Position numbers and translations under genes: made by a program. Positions 21,441-30,128 of a stretch of 64,000 nucleotides of DNA are shown here, piece after piece (the stretch's first letter is position 1; every line of letters begins with the position of its first letter). Location: assembly GCA_006503475.1 (NCBI GenBank), contig RSEH01000188.1, positions 1 to 64,000 of the forward strand. The letters are read 5' to 3'. This stretch comes from Stentor roeselii. Its lineage: Eukaryota; Ciliophora; Heterotrichea; Heterotrichida; Stentoridae. The notes below the pieces were generated by a model. That model had not been told where the DNA came from. It saw nothing but the letters and a program-made list of their open reading frames with translations, and did not search any database.

Positions 21441-24005
21441 ATGCACAAAAAAAACACGTCTCTTCCGTTATCGCTAAAGCCCCGAGCCCATCAGATCTCA
21501 ACATCAAAAGCATTGAACCGTAGACTAAACATGAGTCCAGATCTTCACCTCTACAGTTATTTTTCTGAATCCCAGTCCAACCGAACAAGTAAATTTTTCA
21601 CAAACAACTCAAACTCCGTATCCAAAAGCACAATAATAAAGCCCAGTGACACTCCAGTAATCCCAAAATGGGAAATCAAAGAACGTTTAGACAGTTTCGA
21701 GTTCAGGACTTTAAAACCTCTGAGCCAAAAACTTTCATTTGAATTGTTTCAAAAAGACTTCGCCCTTTGGGAAAAGACTTCATCAGAGATAACGAAGATC
21801 TTGACTCACTTTTCAGAAGACTTAGGAGAAGTGATGGCTTCTTTCAGCTCTTTCAACAAAAAGGTTTATATGGACTTATTCGAGTTCTGCCGTAGTGCTT
21901 TGGTCAAGGCGAAGAAGAAAGTCGACAAGTACAAGGCAACGATTTTATCATTGAATAATGACTTGCTTCAAAAGACTGAACGTTTGGCTCTCATCAAGCA
22001 GATCCAACTTGCTGACAACGAAAAAATCGAAAAGGAAATTCGAGAGATTTTCGGTGATTTTGTAGTAGACACTGACGAAATCCGAGAAAAAATAAAAAAA
22101 CTTAAAATCAAAGACGCGGTCCCTGCCGCTGAGTATTTAAAAGAAGCTCTTGAAAAATTAAGAGTAAATCAAAAAATTCCTGACCTGGACCCGACGTCGC
22201 CGAAGGTCTTCGACATGAGTGACTACGAATCGACTTTAAACACGCGAATGAGGACCATTCAGGTTTCGACAGCGCAAAGAATAATCAACTACTTCGAGTC
22301 AAAAGATAACTTTGCAAGTAAAACAACTCAGACCCAGGAAGAGTTCGTTCAGCTGAAGACCTTCGTCGAGGTCAAAGAAGCTTTGGATAAAGCGAATATC
22401 CAGCTGAACAGTTTAAATCAGCAGCTGGAAAACTCGCGACTCAAAATAATTGAAAACGAAAATAACTTCAACCTTCTCTTAGCTGAAAAAGGAAGACTTG
22501 TTACTGAGAACCTCTTGAAAAACAATGAAGTTCAGAATTACAAAGATAGGGAAAAGTTCCTCAAGGAAAAGATTTTGAAGTTAAAAACTGAGGAAAAGAT
22601 GATTGTTGTAGGAAATAATCCTTATATCAAGGAAAATAAGCCACCAAGTCCTGTTGTTTCGAACTTGCCTGGGTTCTTCACAATCAACCAGAGGCTTAAT
22701 TACCACGAGTCAGATAAAAACTCGCTTGAAGAAGAAAAGTCTGAAAAAAATAGTTTTGAAAGCCCTGTTCTTCAGATACCTTCAAAGCGCAACTCAGTTA
22801 TGGATGAAAGTAAAAGTTCTTTTTATTCTTCTGTTCATTCCAGAAGCTCGGAATCTCCAAGTGAAAAAGAAGAACTAGGGGAACTCGAGGTTAAAAATGA
22901 AGAACCCAAGTCTGAGGAGGACTCGGAGTCAGATGAACAACCTCTTAAAAGTGTCATCAAAAATGAAATCAAGAAAATCGTCAGCAGTAAAGAAGTGAAT
23001 GAAAAACTCGCGAAATATGAACAAAACTTAAAGAAAAATGAAGGAACTTCGGAGAAAATTGTGAAAAAAATTGTTACTAGTGATGAAGTCGAAGTTGCTA
23101 TGAAAAATATTCAAAAACCGAAAACTGATACAAAAAAAATCGTTGCGAAACCTAATTTAATCGAAAAAAATACAGAAAAACTTAAAATTCTTGAAAAAAT
23201 CGAAAAAGTCCCAAAAGTTGAAAAAATCGAAACTTCTCAGATAAAAAGAACTGAAAAAAAATCAAAGCCACTTCCAAGTAAATCAGAAAAACCCTTAAAA
23301 ACCGAGAACCTTTCTAAAAAAGTAACAGAAAAACCAGTAGCAGCTAAAAAAGTGTCATTTGAAGCCGAAAAACACACTGAAACCAAAACAACCTCAGCGA
23401 TGCTATTAAACCCTGACAAAGTATTCTCAGACGAGCTGATAAATCACTCTCTATTAAAAGAAGATTCTTTTTTCAAAGAAAACCCTTTAGACCTACAACC
23501 CAATCCCCTTCCAGAGCCTGAACCAAAACAAGAAAACCTTCAAACCAGCCGAAAGTCGCCTTCCCTCTCAAGCACCTCAAAATCAAAAGCAAAGTCCTCT
23601 TCACTTGACCGAGCCTTGAAGCCAAAAGGTCCAAGCTCATTTCTTCCAAGTATCCCTCGTTCAAACCTTCCAGAAAAAAGTAAAGAACAAGAGCAGACGA
23701 TTCAAGACCTGCTGAACTACATCGAAAAACTAGAAAAAGCATTAAAAACCATGGAAGAAAAACTGGAAGAATCATCTAAAACAGGCTTTATTAATTCAGC
23801 TGAAAAAGTCGAACTTCCAAAGCCAGAAGAAAAAACCAGAGAGCCTCTGATATACCGAATGCCTTGCAACCCTAACAACATCTACGGACTGAAAGGCGAT
23901 CGTTATTTCACTTCAAAAGGTGTATTTTCAACGCAACCTATAATTCCAGACCTGTTAACATCTCAGTTTTTCTCTAATTTTTACCATATAGAAGAAAATA
24001 ATTAA
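21441..24005 (+). CDS. coiled-coil, low-complexity protein, 854 aa
   Basis: The start ATG is preceded by CTAATAA. Residues about 75-400 are a long coiled coil interrupted near 210-290. Residues 400-750 are Lys/Glu/Ser/Pro-rich and probably disordered, with repeated KK(I/V)V-type clusters. A short coil lies at about 755-790. A conserved-looking tail (CNPNNIYGLKGDRYFTSKGVF, split here as CNPNNIYGLKG and DRYFTSKGVF) ends the protein. The tail recalls DRKVYTSKGV in the 28098-28706 protein. I do not recognise a family; a cytoskeletal or basal-body role is only a guess. The TAA stop overlaps the opposite gene's stop in the palindrome TTAA. Confidence 0.75.
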   Translation: MHKKNTSLPLSLKPRAHQISTSKALNRRLNMSPDLHLYSYFSESQSNRTSKFFTNNSNSVSKSTIIKPSDTPVIPKWEIKERLDSFEFRTLKPLSQKLSFELFQKDFALWEKTSSEITKILTHFSEDLGEVMASFSSFNKKVYMDLFEFCRSALVKAKKKVDKYKATILSLNNDLLQKTERLALIKQIQLADNEKIEKEIREIFGDFVVDTDEIREKIKKLKIKDAVPAAEYLKEALEKLRVNQKIPDLDPTSPKVFDMSDYESTLNTRMRTIQVSTAQRIINYFESKDNFASKTTQTQEEFVQLKTFVEVKEALDKANIQLNSLNQQLENSRLKIIENENNFNLLLAEKGRLVTENLLKNNEVQNYKDREKFLKEKILKLKTEEKMIVVGNNPYIKENKPPSPVVSNLPGFFTINQRLNYHESDKNSLEEEKSEKNSFESPVLQIPSKRNSVMDESKSSFYSSVHSRSSESPSEKEELGELEVKNEEPKSEEDSESDEQPLKSVIKNEIKKIVSSKEVNEKLAKYEQNLKKNEGTSEKIVKKIVTSDEVEVAMKNIQKPKTDTKKIVAKPNLIEKNTEKLKILEKIEKVPKVEKIETSQIKRTEKKSKPLPSKSEKPLKTENLSKKVTEKPVAAKKVSFEAEKHTETKTTSAMLLNPDKVFSDELINHSLLKEDSFFKENPLDLQPNPLPEPEPKQENLQTSRKSPSLSSTSKSKAKSSSLDRALKPKGPSSFLPSIPRSNLPEKSKEQEQTIQDLLNYIEKLEKALKTMEEKLEESSKTGFINSAEKVELPKPEEKTREPLIYRMPCNPNNIYGLKGDRYFTSKGVFSTQPIIPDLLTSQFFSNFYHIEENN

Positions 24006-25126
24006 CTATTCCTTAAGATTCGAGTCGTGAATATAGGCAAGTCTCCCTCGATGTCGAAGTAGTCGATTTTTATAAGACTCTGGTCTAAGTAAACCTCGCT
24101 GAAACCGTATCGACTTGTGGTGAACATCAAATCGGCCATCGGAGTCACGCTGTCTGGACAGTTTTTGTAAAGTTCTCGTCCGCTTGCGCCTTGAAGAAGC
24201 TGGTGCATGCCTTGGCCTTGCTCCCAGTCTACGGCGTGGTCGAATGGGAAGAAAGAACCGAAGGAACAGGCAATGCTGTCGTGTTTTGGTACGAAGGGCT
24301 GAGCTTTGCCGTTTATGTAGCGGCTTATTGAATATGACATTATGTGATCGTGACCTGATATCACGAGGTCGACACCGTATTTGAATAGTATTGGGTAGAG
24401 ATGGAGTTTTAAGATATCGTTATCGCCATGATACTCTCCAGGAGACCAAAGTGGCATATGAACAGTAACAATTTTCCAGACAATATCCTTATCCTTCATC
24501 TGTTCATCCAAGACATCTTCAAGCCACTTATACTGTTTGACAGCACTGCTATTACTATAAGGTACTCCTTCCCCAGTCAATGCGCATCCATCCAAAAAGA
24601 CAAATCCGACTTTTTTTCCCAAGTCAATATCCCTCGTAAAATGATAATACTTATGAGGCATATGCCACATGGGGTACAACTTATTCGCATGCACTTCATA
24701 ATCAGGGTCATCATAACAATCATGATTCCCAAGCACGAGATACCAAGGCTTGGCCTTGATCCCTTCCAACTGAAAGATATCATACATCAACTTGTAAATA
24801 TGCTGGTCAAAATCAGCGTAAGCCTCAGGGTACGAGTTATCTCCAGCTGACAGAATAAAATCAATCGGGCGCTTCAGCGCTTGATTCTTCATCGCATGAG
24901 CCACAAACTTCACCGGCTCAGTTCCATCAATTTCATCAGTCGAATGAATATTTCCGAAGTCTCCAACGACGTGAAACCTTAAAGGCTTTTCACTGTCACT
25001 AATCTTGTACTTCGTGATATGCGAATAAGACTTATCCCTTGAAACTTCAGCAACAATCACAATCAAAGCAGGCACCATAAGCACCAAGAAAAGCGCAACT
25101 AAAACCCATCCTTCTTTCCCCTTCAT
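24002..25126 (-). CDS. purple acid phosphatase (TRAP/ACP5 type), 374 aa
   Basis: A calcineurin-like metallophosphoesterase of the tartrate-resistant type. An N-terminal hydrophobic segment (about 7-27) acts as signal anchor or signal peptide, so the enzyme is lysosomal, secreted or membrane-bound. Metal ligands are in place: GDFGN at 55-59, GDNSY at 95-99, GNHDC at 133-137, VHMP near 222 and GHDH at 258-261. The length fits the single-domain animal type rather than the long plant type. It converges with the coiled-coil gene and overlaps its stop by 4 bp. Its start lies 2 bp after the stop of the PP2C gene. Confidence 0.88.
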   Translation of the reverse strand: MKGKEGWVLVALFLVLMVPALIVIVAEVSRDKSYSHITKYKISDSEKPLRFHVVGDFGNIHSTDEIDGTEPVKFVAHAMKNQALKRPIDFILSAGDNSYPEAYADFDQHIYKLMYDIFQLEGIKAKPWYLVLGNHDCYDDPDYEVHANKLYPMWHMPHKYYHFTRDIDLGKKVGFVFLDGCALTGEGVPYSNSSAVKQYKWLEDVLDEQMKDKDIVWKIVTVHMPLWSPGEYHGDNDILKLHLYPILFKYGVDLVISGHDHIMSYSISRYINGKAQPFVPKHDSIACSFGSFFPFDHAVDWEQGQGMHQLLQGASGRELYKNCPDSVTPMADLMFTTSRYGFSEVYLDQSLIKIDYFDIEGDLPIFTTRILRNS

Positions 25127-25128
25127 TA

Positions 25129-26406
25129 TTATTCATCTTTAATTTTTAGACTTACAATGATTACCGTGATATCATCAACATTCCCATCTTCACGATTCCA
25201 TCGAAAAGTTGCGATATTAGCGAGTTGTTCACAAGCCTCATAAAGTTTTCCACTGAAGTAAAAGTTAGAAATGATCTGAACACATTCTTCATTCGTGATG
25301 AATTCCCAGACCCCGTCACTTGCGAGGACTAAAAACTTGTCATTGGGGTCGAAGTGGTAGACAAGGACGTCTGGAGTGCAGATGATCCCCGCACGGACGG
25401 CGACAGTGTCGCCGATGGACCTGGACATGGCGAGTCCCGGGAACTGCTCGTTTTTCAGCCAGACCCTGGCAGGCCCTAGGGGCCTGCCCTCGTTGTCCTT
25501 GTAAGACTCGATGCGCCCTCCAGCTTTTTCAATTCGAAGGCGCTCGGCTGGGACTTCAGGTTTGTGGTCCTTGCTTAAGGCCACTGCGACCCACCCGTCT
25601 TTTGAGAATCTGCCGACGACAGCGCGGGAGTCGCCACAATTAGAGCAGAAACATTGATTGCCTCTTATTAAAGTTGTTATCGCTGTTGATCCGCTGAAAT
25701 TCACGTCGATGTTTGACTTTTTCCATAACTCGTTATGCATCTGGTGGTAAGAGTCAGTTAGTTTTTGGATCAGGTCTTCTTGAAGTCTTCCTTCGATTGG
25801 GTAGGTTGAGTCGGGTTTTACTGTTTGGGGATTACGGAGGTCTTGAGTGGACTTTGAGATGAAGATTGGAAGGTAGGCTCTGATGAAGGATGAGACTTGG
25901 TCGCCGAATACCCCGTGACCGTCCATCACGCCTAGTAAGGTTTGGGATTTACTGGAATTGAAGTTGCTTGATACGAAGAATGAGTCTTGGTTTACCTTTT
26001 TTGGCTTTCTGTTTATCCAGCCTGTTATTGATTTGTGCGAAATACTTTGAACTACTGATGGGATTTTAGAGACTGGCAAGGTGTTTGTTTTTTGGGGTAA
26101 TCTTCCGTTTGAACTTAGTGTTAGCTGCTTTTGAAGAGGGGCTAAACGTTCTAGACTTCGTCCTGCTCTTGAATTCAAATTTCGGGTCATTTGAGATAAC
26201 CCTGAAGGCAGGGTGTCTATAGAGTTGATCAGTTTCCTATGCCCTAATCTCGAATTTTTCTTAAGTTCAGGACTCGGTGATGACTCTAAAATGATAGGTT
26301 TAAGGATCTTCCTATAATTCGAGCTACTTTCTGAAACTTTTGCCAAAGGTTTCAAAAAATTTACAGATTTATTGTGTCTCGACTGTAAAAGGTCCTTGCT
26401 AAGCAT
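25129..26406 (-). CDS. PP2C (PPM) protein phosphatase, 425 aa
   Basis: A Mg/Mn-dependent Ser/Thr phosphatase. A basic, Ser-rich leader of about 125 residues precedes the catalytic domain. The catalytic domain shows KVNQDSFF, MDGHG, SGSTA, NCGDSRAV, SKDHKP, MSRSIGD, ASDGVWE and VDDITVI in the usual order, so all metal-binding aspartates are present. The domain ends almost at the C-terminus. The gene is followed after 2 bp by the start codon of the acid phosphatase gene on the same strand. Its own start is preceded by TTAATA. The substrate is unknown; PP2C is a large family in ciliates. Confidence 0.92.
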   Translation of the reverse strand: MLSKDLLQSRHNKSVNFLKPLAKVSESSSNYRKILKPIILESSPSPELKKNSRLGHRKLINSIDTLPSGLSQMTRNLNSRAGRSLERLAPLQKQLTLSSNGRLPQKTNTLPVSKIPSVVQSISHKSITGWINRKPKKVNQDSFFVSSNFNSSKSQTLLGVMDGHGVFGDQVSSFIRAYLPIFISKSTQDLRNPQTVKPDSTYPIEGRLQEDLIQKLTDSYHQMHNELWKKSNIDVNFSGSTAITTLIRGNQCFCSNCGDSRAVVGRFSKDGWVAVALSKDHKPEVPAERLRIEKAGGRIESYKDNEGRPLGPARVWLKNEQFPGLAMSRSIGDTVAVRAGIICTPDVLVYHFDPNDKFLVLASDGVWEFITNEECVQIISNFYFSGKLYEACEQLANIATFRWNREDGNVDDITVIIVSLKIKDE

Positions 26407-26514
26407 TATTAATAAATAACTCTCTTATAAAATGACTTAACAATAAACCCCATCAACATTTGTCATCACTCCTAAAAAAATTCTTAAAAAATTCAAACTC
26501 TTCAAATAATACTA

Positions 26515-28077
26515 TTAAATTAAAGTATAAATGAGCAGCGCACAAAAGAAAATCAAATAAACCCCAATCATCAAATACCCAAAAGCACTTCTAACATTGC
26601 CTGCACTATTCGAAATAACATAAACAGACACAGAATTCGACGCCACCAACGAAACGGAAGCAATGATAAGCTGGGGATGTTCAAGTATATGAAAACTGAC
26701 ATCTTTACTCCAACAAGTAACAATCAATGAAATCCCGAATCCGATCAAAGAGTTAAAAAGAGGTCCAGCGAAACAAGCAGTGACCGCTGTTTGACTCATT
26801 CCAAGTCTTGTAATCGCTGGATTCGCAACAAAGTCACCTGCGGAATTCCCCCAGGCCAAAAGCGTGAGTCCTAAAAAGCTAACAGGGAGGTCGAAGAGAA
26901 GTCCGATGAGGGAGATAGCGTCGATCATGTACTCACAAATGGCGACAATCCACAGAATCGACATGATAAAGGAAAATACGCAGAGTTGGTCGTAGTACCT
27001 GGGAAGCACTGTTCTTTTTGAAGTGCAGAAAATAAGAATTCCAATCAAAACACCAGCTAAAATAAGGACTAAAGCGATTGACAAGCCCCAGACAGTTGTC
27101 TTGAAAACTAATTAAAACTCACGGTTTTGACTGTATAAAACAAATAAACTCGAACATAAAGGAAAAGCTGCTGCTTTTTTACGGTTCCAGGTCTTTTTGG
27201 TGTAGTAAGGAATTGTCAGTTCTCTCATCACAGTGAAAGGGTAGTCGAGGACTTTCAGTGTTTTTTGCAGCAAGTTCAAATCAGAAAATTTGATTCTAAG
27301 TAAAAGTCACTCGTAATCCGCTCGAAACCTTTCCTTGATCTGGCTCCATTCAAGTTCGTCATATCTGATCTGCGGCATGCTTTTCACCTTCTCAGGCGCC
27401 AGAAGGACGTAATCATCGATGACTTCTCCCCATTGGCAGTAGTTACTTGAAATCGTCGGAAGTTCCAAAGCGTTTTCAACAAGTCCCTCTTTTTTTCTCT
27501 CCATCTTCAGCACCAGTGCGACGTACACCAAATAAAGTACAGGAAAAAGGCAGGCCTGGTAAAAAGTAATAGTCCCTGAAAACCCATAAAAAACAATAGT
27601 AAAAGTCGTGAAAATAAGAAGTCCACAGTCCCTTAAAGTCTTCGACTTGTCAAGTTTACAAGAGTCAGCTGCGAGAATCACTCTTCCAAAAACAACGCAA
27701 CTCACGAAAATCGCTCCTCCGAAAAGTCCTCCAATCGACAAGGAAACTTTAAGTTTTTTCGCTGCAAGGATTGAGGAAAAAACATCAGGTGCCCCGTTTC
27801 CAAAGGCCAACAAACTAACACCTGCAATAGTTGGAGAAAGTTTCAAAGTATCAGCAATTCTTGCAAGAGCTGGAGAAAAGTACTGGTCAGCAGTGGACCC
27901 GAGCAAGTAAATAAAGAACAAAATCAAGAAAATCTAAATAAATCTGACAAGAACAGGGTAAATCACAGGACTTTCTTCAAACCAGCAGAAATGTAAAACA
28001 TGAAAAGCCTCACAATGATCTCTTGCGAAAGAACATCGATTCTCTGCCTCGAGTACATCATTGCATTCAGCAGACAT
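26515..28077 (-). CDS. NCLX/CCX-type Na+/Ca2+ exchanger, 505 aa, three introns
   Basis: Three 15-nt introns join four exons into one protein. The N-terminus carries the Cys-rich lumenal stretch typical of NCLX (CNDV, RCSF, HC, HFCWF). The first alpha repeat follows with GVSLLAFGNGAPDVFSS, then a loop of about 130 residues, then the second repeat with GLTLLAWGNSAGDF and the TACFAGPLFNSLIG helix. The two halves fit 11-13 membrane helices. NCLX (SLC8B1) exports Ca2+ from mitochondria in exchange for Na+ or Li+; plant CCX relatives act in other membranes. Mitochondrial location is therefore probable, not shown. The start ATG lies only 20 bp from the start of the divergent gene at 28098. Splicing was inferred from protein continuity on both sides of each junction. 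Confidence 0.9.
27108..27122 (-). other. 15-nt intron 3 of the exchanger gene
   Basis: GTGAGTTTTAATTAG on the minus strand. Removal continues SQNLFKTTVWGLSIALVL into the second exchanger repeat. Confidence 0.85.
27296..27310 (-). other. 15-nt intron 2 of the exchanger gene
   Basis: GTGACTTTTACTTAG on the minus strand. It carries an in-frame TGA. Removal continues ADYEIKFSDLNLLQK. Confidence 0.85.
27934..27948 (-). other. 15-nt intron 1 of the exchanger gene
   Basis: GTCAGATTTATTTAG on the minus strand. Removal fuses PVL to IFLILFFIYLLG and removes an in-frame TAG. Confidence 0.85.
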
Positions 28078-28097
28078 TTGTTATATTAATAATCGTT
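28078..28097. promoter_or_regulatory. 20-bp divergent spacer
   Basis: The only DNA between the start codons of the exchanger gene and the 28098 gene. It is AT-rich (TTATATTAATAAT inside). Any bidirectional core promoter must fit here or extend into coding sequence. Confidence 0.5.
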
Positions 28098-28706
28098 ATG
28101 AAGTACTCAGGACTCATGCCGATCAGGTCGACCATCGAGGCCTACGCGCCTTTCTCAGGCCTGGGCAAAAGAATTCAGCACAAAAGGGCTTCGTCTGAAG
28201 TGCCTCCAGTGCTCACTTCAGTCATGGGCATCCAATGCGACTCCTCTGAACTGTTAGGAATCTTTCCAGATAAACTTTCTCAGAGTCCAGAACAAGTCAA
28301 AACATTGCCGAAGACTCAAGCTGGCTCACCTTTCACCAACCCTGCCATCAGTAGGATTTATGAACTTGACCAAGAACCTGAAACTTTTGTCGAGAATGAA
28401 AATTTGAATGGATTTGGAAGGAAAAGGGTTGAATTTGGAAAAGTTGGAGATTGGAATGAAACTTATGTGCTTAAAAATAAGAATTTTAGTGGATATCGCA
28501 TTTATGATAGGAAAGTTTATACTTCGAAAGGAGTTGCTAAGAAAACTTGTAAGATTGTTGAGTTTACACCGAATCTTTCGAACTGCTTTAGTAAGGGAAA
28601 TGCTGGAAGTCTTTGGCAGTTTAACTCTAGTGAGAAGGGAATTTTTCAAATTAAAGGAAGTTTGAGGCTGCAGAAACGATTTAACACTGCGAATTCGAAA
28701 CATTAA
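28098..28706 (+). CDS. hypothetical protein, 202 aa
   Basis: The first ATG in frame (MKYSGLMPIRS) is taken as start. An open extension upstream would overlap the divergent exchanger coding sequence and has no ATG. The protein is polar and Pro/Ser/Lys-rich with no membrane segment. Its C-terminal half has aromatic-rich strands (FSGYRIYDRKVYTSKGVAKK, FTPNLSNCFSKG, SLWQFNSSEKGIFQIKG). The YTSKG element resembles the C-terminal tail of the coiled-coil protein at 21441-24005. I do not recognise a family. Confidence 0.7.
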   Translation: MKYSGLMPIRSTIEAYAPFSGLGKRIQHKRASSEVPPVLTSVMGIQCDSSELLGIFPDKLSQSPEQVKTLPKTQAGSPFTNPAISRIYELDQEPETFVENENLNGFGRKRVEFGKVGDWNETYVLKNKNFSGYRIYDRKVYTSKGVAKKTCKIVEFTPNLSNCFSKGNAGSLWQFNSSEKGIFQIKGSLRLQKRFNTANSKH

Positions 28707-28951
28707 TTAAGTGTATAATGAAATTTTAATGATTTGAAGAGATTTTAAGGGTGCTGGCCAGTTCTGATATTTTTGGTTTTTTGGAAATTGATGAAAATGA
28801 AAAATTTTCAGAACTTTTAGTTGATGAAATTTTCTGAATTTTTTAGAATTTGACTGAATCGAAAGTTTTCCATGATTAAAAAAGGCTTTCCAGTGCTCTA
28901 ATACTCGAAACTTCAAAAAACTCTTTCAAAATTTAATTACTTCTAATAATT

Positions 28952-29812
28952 CTAATGCAATTCAATAACCTTATTCCTAATTGTATCTATTTCCTGCTGT
29001 AGGTCAAATATACGTTCAACTTTAATCTGGTTCCTTTCAACGAGTTTTGAAAACTTGTACTGAAAAATCGAATTCCTCAACCCTGAAGTCTTTTCTAAAA
29101 CCTTCCAAGCCCCAGCAGCAGCAACTAATCCAGCCCCAGCGAAATGAACCATCTGGACTTCAGGAAAAACAAAAAATGCGATTCCAAATCCTTGAGAAAT
29201 TAAAGTGGCTGCTACAACTTTCACACTTTTTGCAGAAAATTCATGTGCTTGTTCCTTAATTTTATTTATTTTCTTCTTCAAAGGACTAAGAGTCTTTTCC
29301 AGTTGCTTGATTTGTTCCCTTAAACAATTCAAGTACTCTTCTCGGTAATGAATTGAAAAACGTTTCACCTTTTGAAGCACTTCAGTCATTTCCTCGTGAC
29401 TGAAACTTGCAGGAGGCTGAAGGTTGAAGATTCTCAATAAAGTGAGAAGGTTCTTCGCTTCTTTTTCAGGAATTCCCAGAGTTTCACACTTGAGAAGGAA
29501 AAGTTCAGAATTTTTAAACTTTTCAGAGATTTCGAGGAAGTCTTCTTCAATGGAAAGGTTGAGTTTTTGCTGGACTTGTTGGAGAAGGTTGGAGATTTGC
29601 TGGTTTTGAAGACATTCTGAGTTGTTTAGCCATGGAAAATCAGAAAAATTTAAAAATGAATCAGATGAAGATAATGAACGGATTTCTGAGACTAGTCGGG
29701 AAGTCGGGCAAGTAGGTGATTTGGAGAACTGAGGGAAAAATTGAGTTGTTGGGGAGTTTGTAAGAGACTCGAGAGTGATGCAGGAGACTTTTCTGAGTTG
29801 TTTTGATAGCAT
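28952..29812 (-). CDS. two-helix coiled-coil membrane protein, MCU-like layout, 286 aa
   Basis: The leader is Ser/Arg/Lys-rich and poor in acids for the first 45 residues, compatible with a mitochondrial presequence. A coiled coil (about 143-195) leads into a hydrophobic helix (199-216), a very short loop (FPEVQM), a second hydrophobic helix (221-239) and a last coil (255-285). That is the order of the mitochondrial calcium uniporter pore subunit, and SQGFGIAFFVF recalls its first helix. The selectivity-filter motif WDIMEP is not present, however. It may be a diverged or non-conducting MCU relative, or an unrelated two-helix inner-membrane protein. The name is left open. Confidence 0.6.
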   Translation of the reverse strand: MLSKQLRKVSCITLESLTNSPTTQFFPQFSKSPTCPTSRLVSEIRSLSSSDSFLNFSDFPWLNNSECLQNQQISNLLQQVQQKLNLSIEEDFLEISEKFKNSELFLLKCETLGIPEKEAKNLLTLLRIFNLQPPASFSHEEMTEVLQKVKRFSIHYREEYLNCLREQIKQLEKTLSPLKKKINKIKEQAHEFSAKSVKVVAATLISQGFGIAFFVFPEVQMVHFAGAGLVAAAGAWKVLEKTSGLRNSIFQYKFSKLVERNQIKVERIFDLQQEIDTIRNKVIELH

Positions 29813-30128
29813 TTTTATATATTAAGTGGTTGTTTTATTTCCATTGATAGTTACTGATAATTATCCCAGTAGTATCGTATATGGGAAAATGTCAAGGGAA
29901 TTAAATTTTAGTAATTATTTAAAATTGGTCACTTTTTTAAGGTTTTTTCAAAATATAATGAATAGTCTTGAGAATTTAGGACTTTTTTGGGTCGGTGAGA
30001 ATTTCTGAATGATTTTTTTAAAAATTTTGAATTATGAATTATGAAGAAGCAATAATAAGCTTTCGTGTTAACGATCTCGAAGAATGAAGACTGATTATTG
30101 TTACTTCTCATTATTTAAAAATTATCTA
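29813..30128. other. short AT-rich spacer
   Basis: 316 bp between two minus-strand genes, presumed promoter of the gene at 28952-29812. TATATAA lies just before its ATG. No gene is seen. Confidence 0.45.

Noticed and set aside
28023-28097. Longer N-terminus for the 28098 gene
   Set aside because: It has no ATG and would overlap the well-supported first exon of the divergent exchanger gene.
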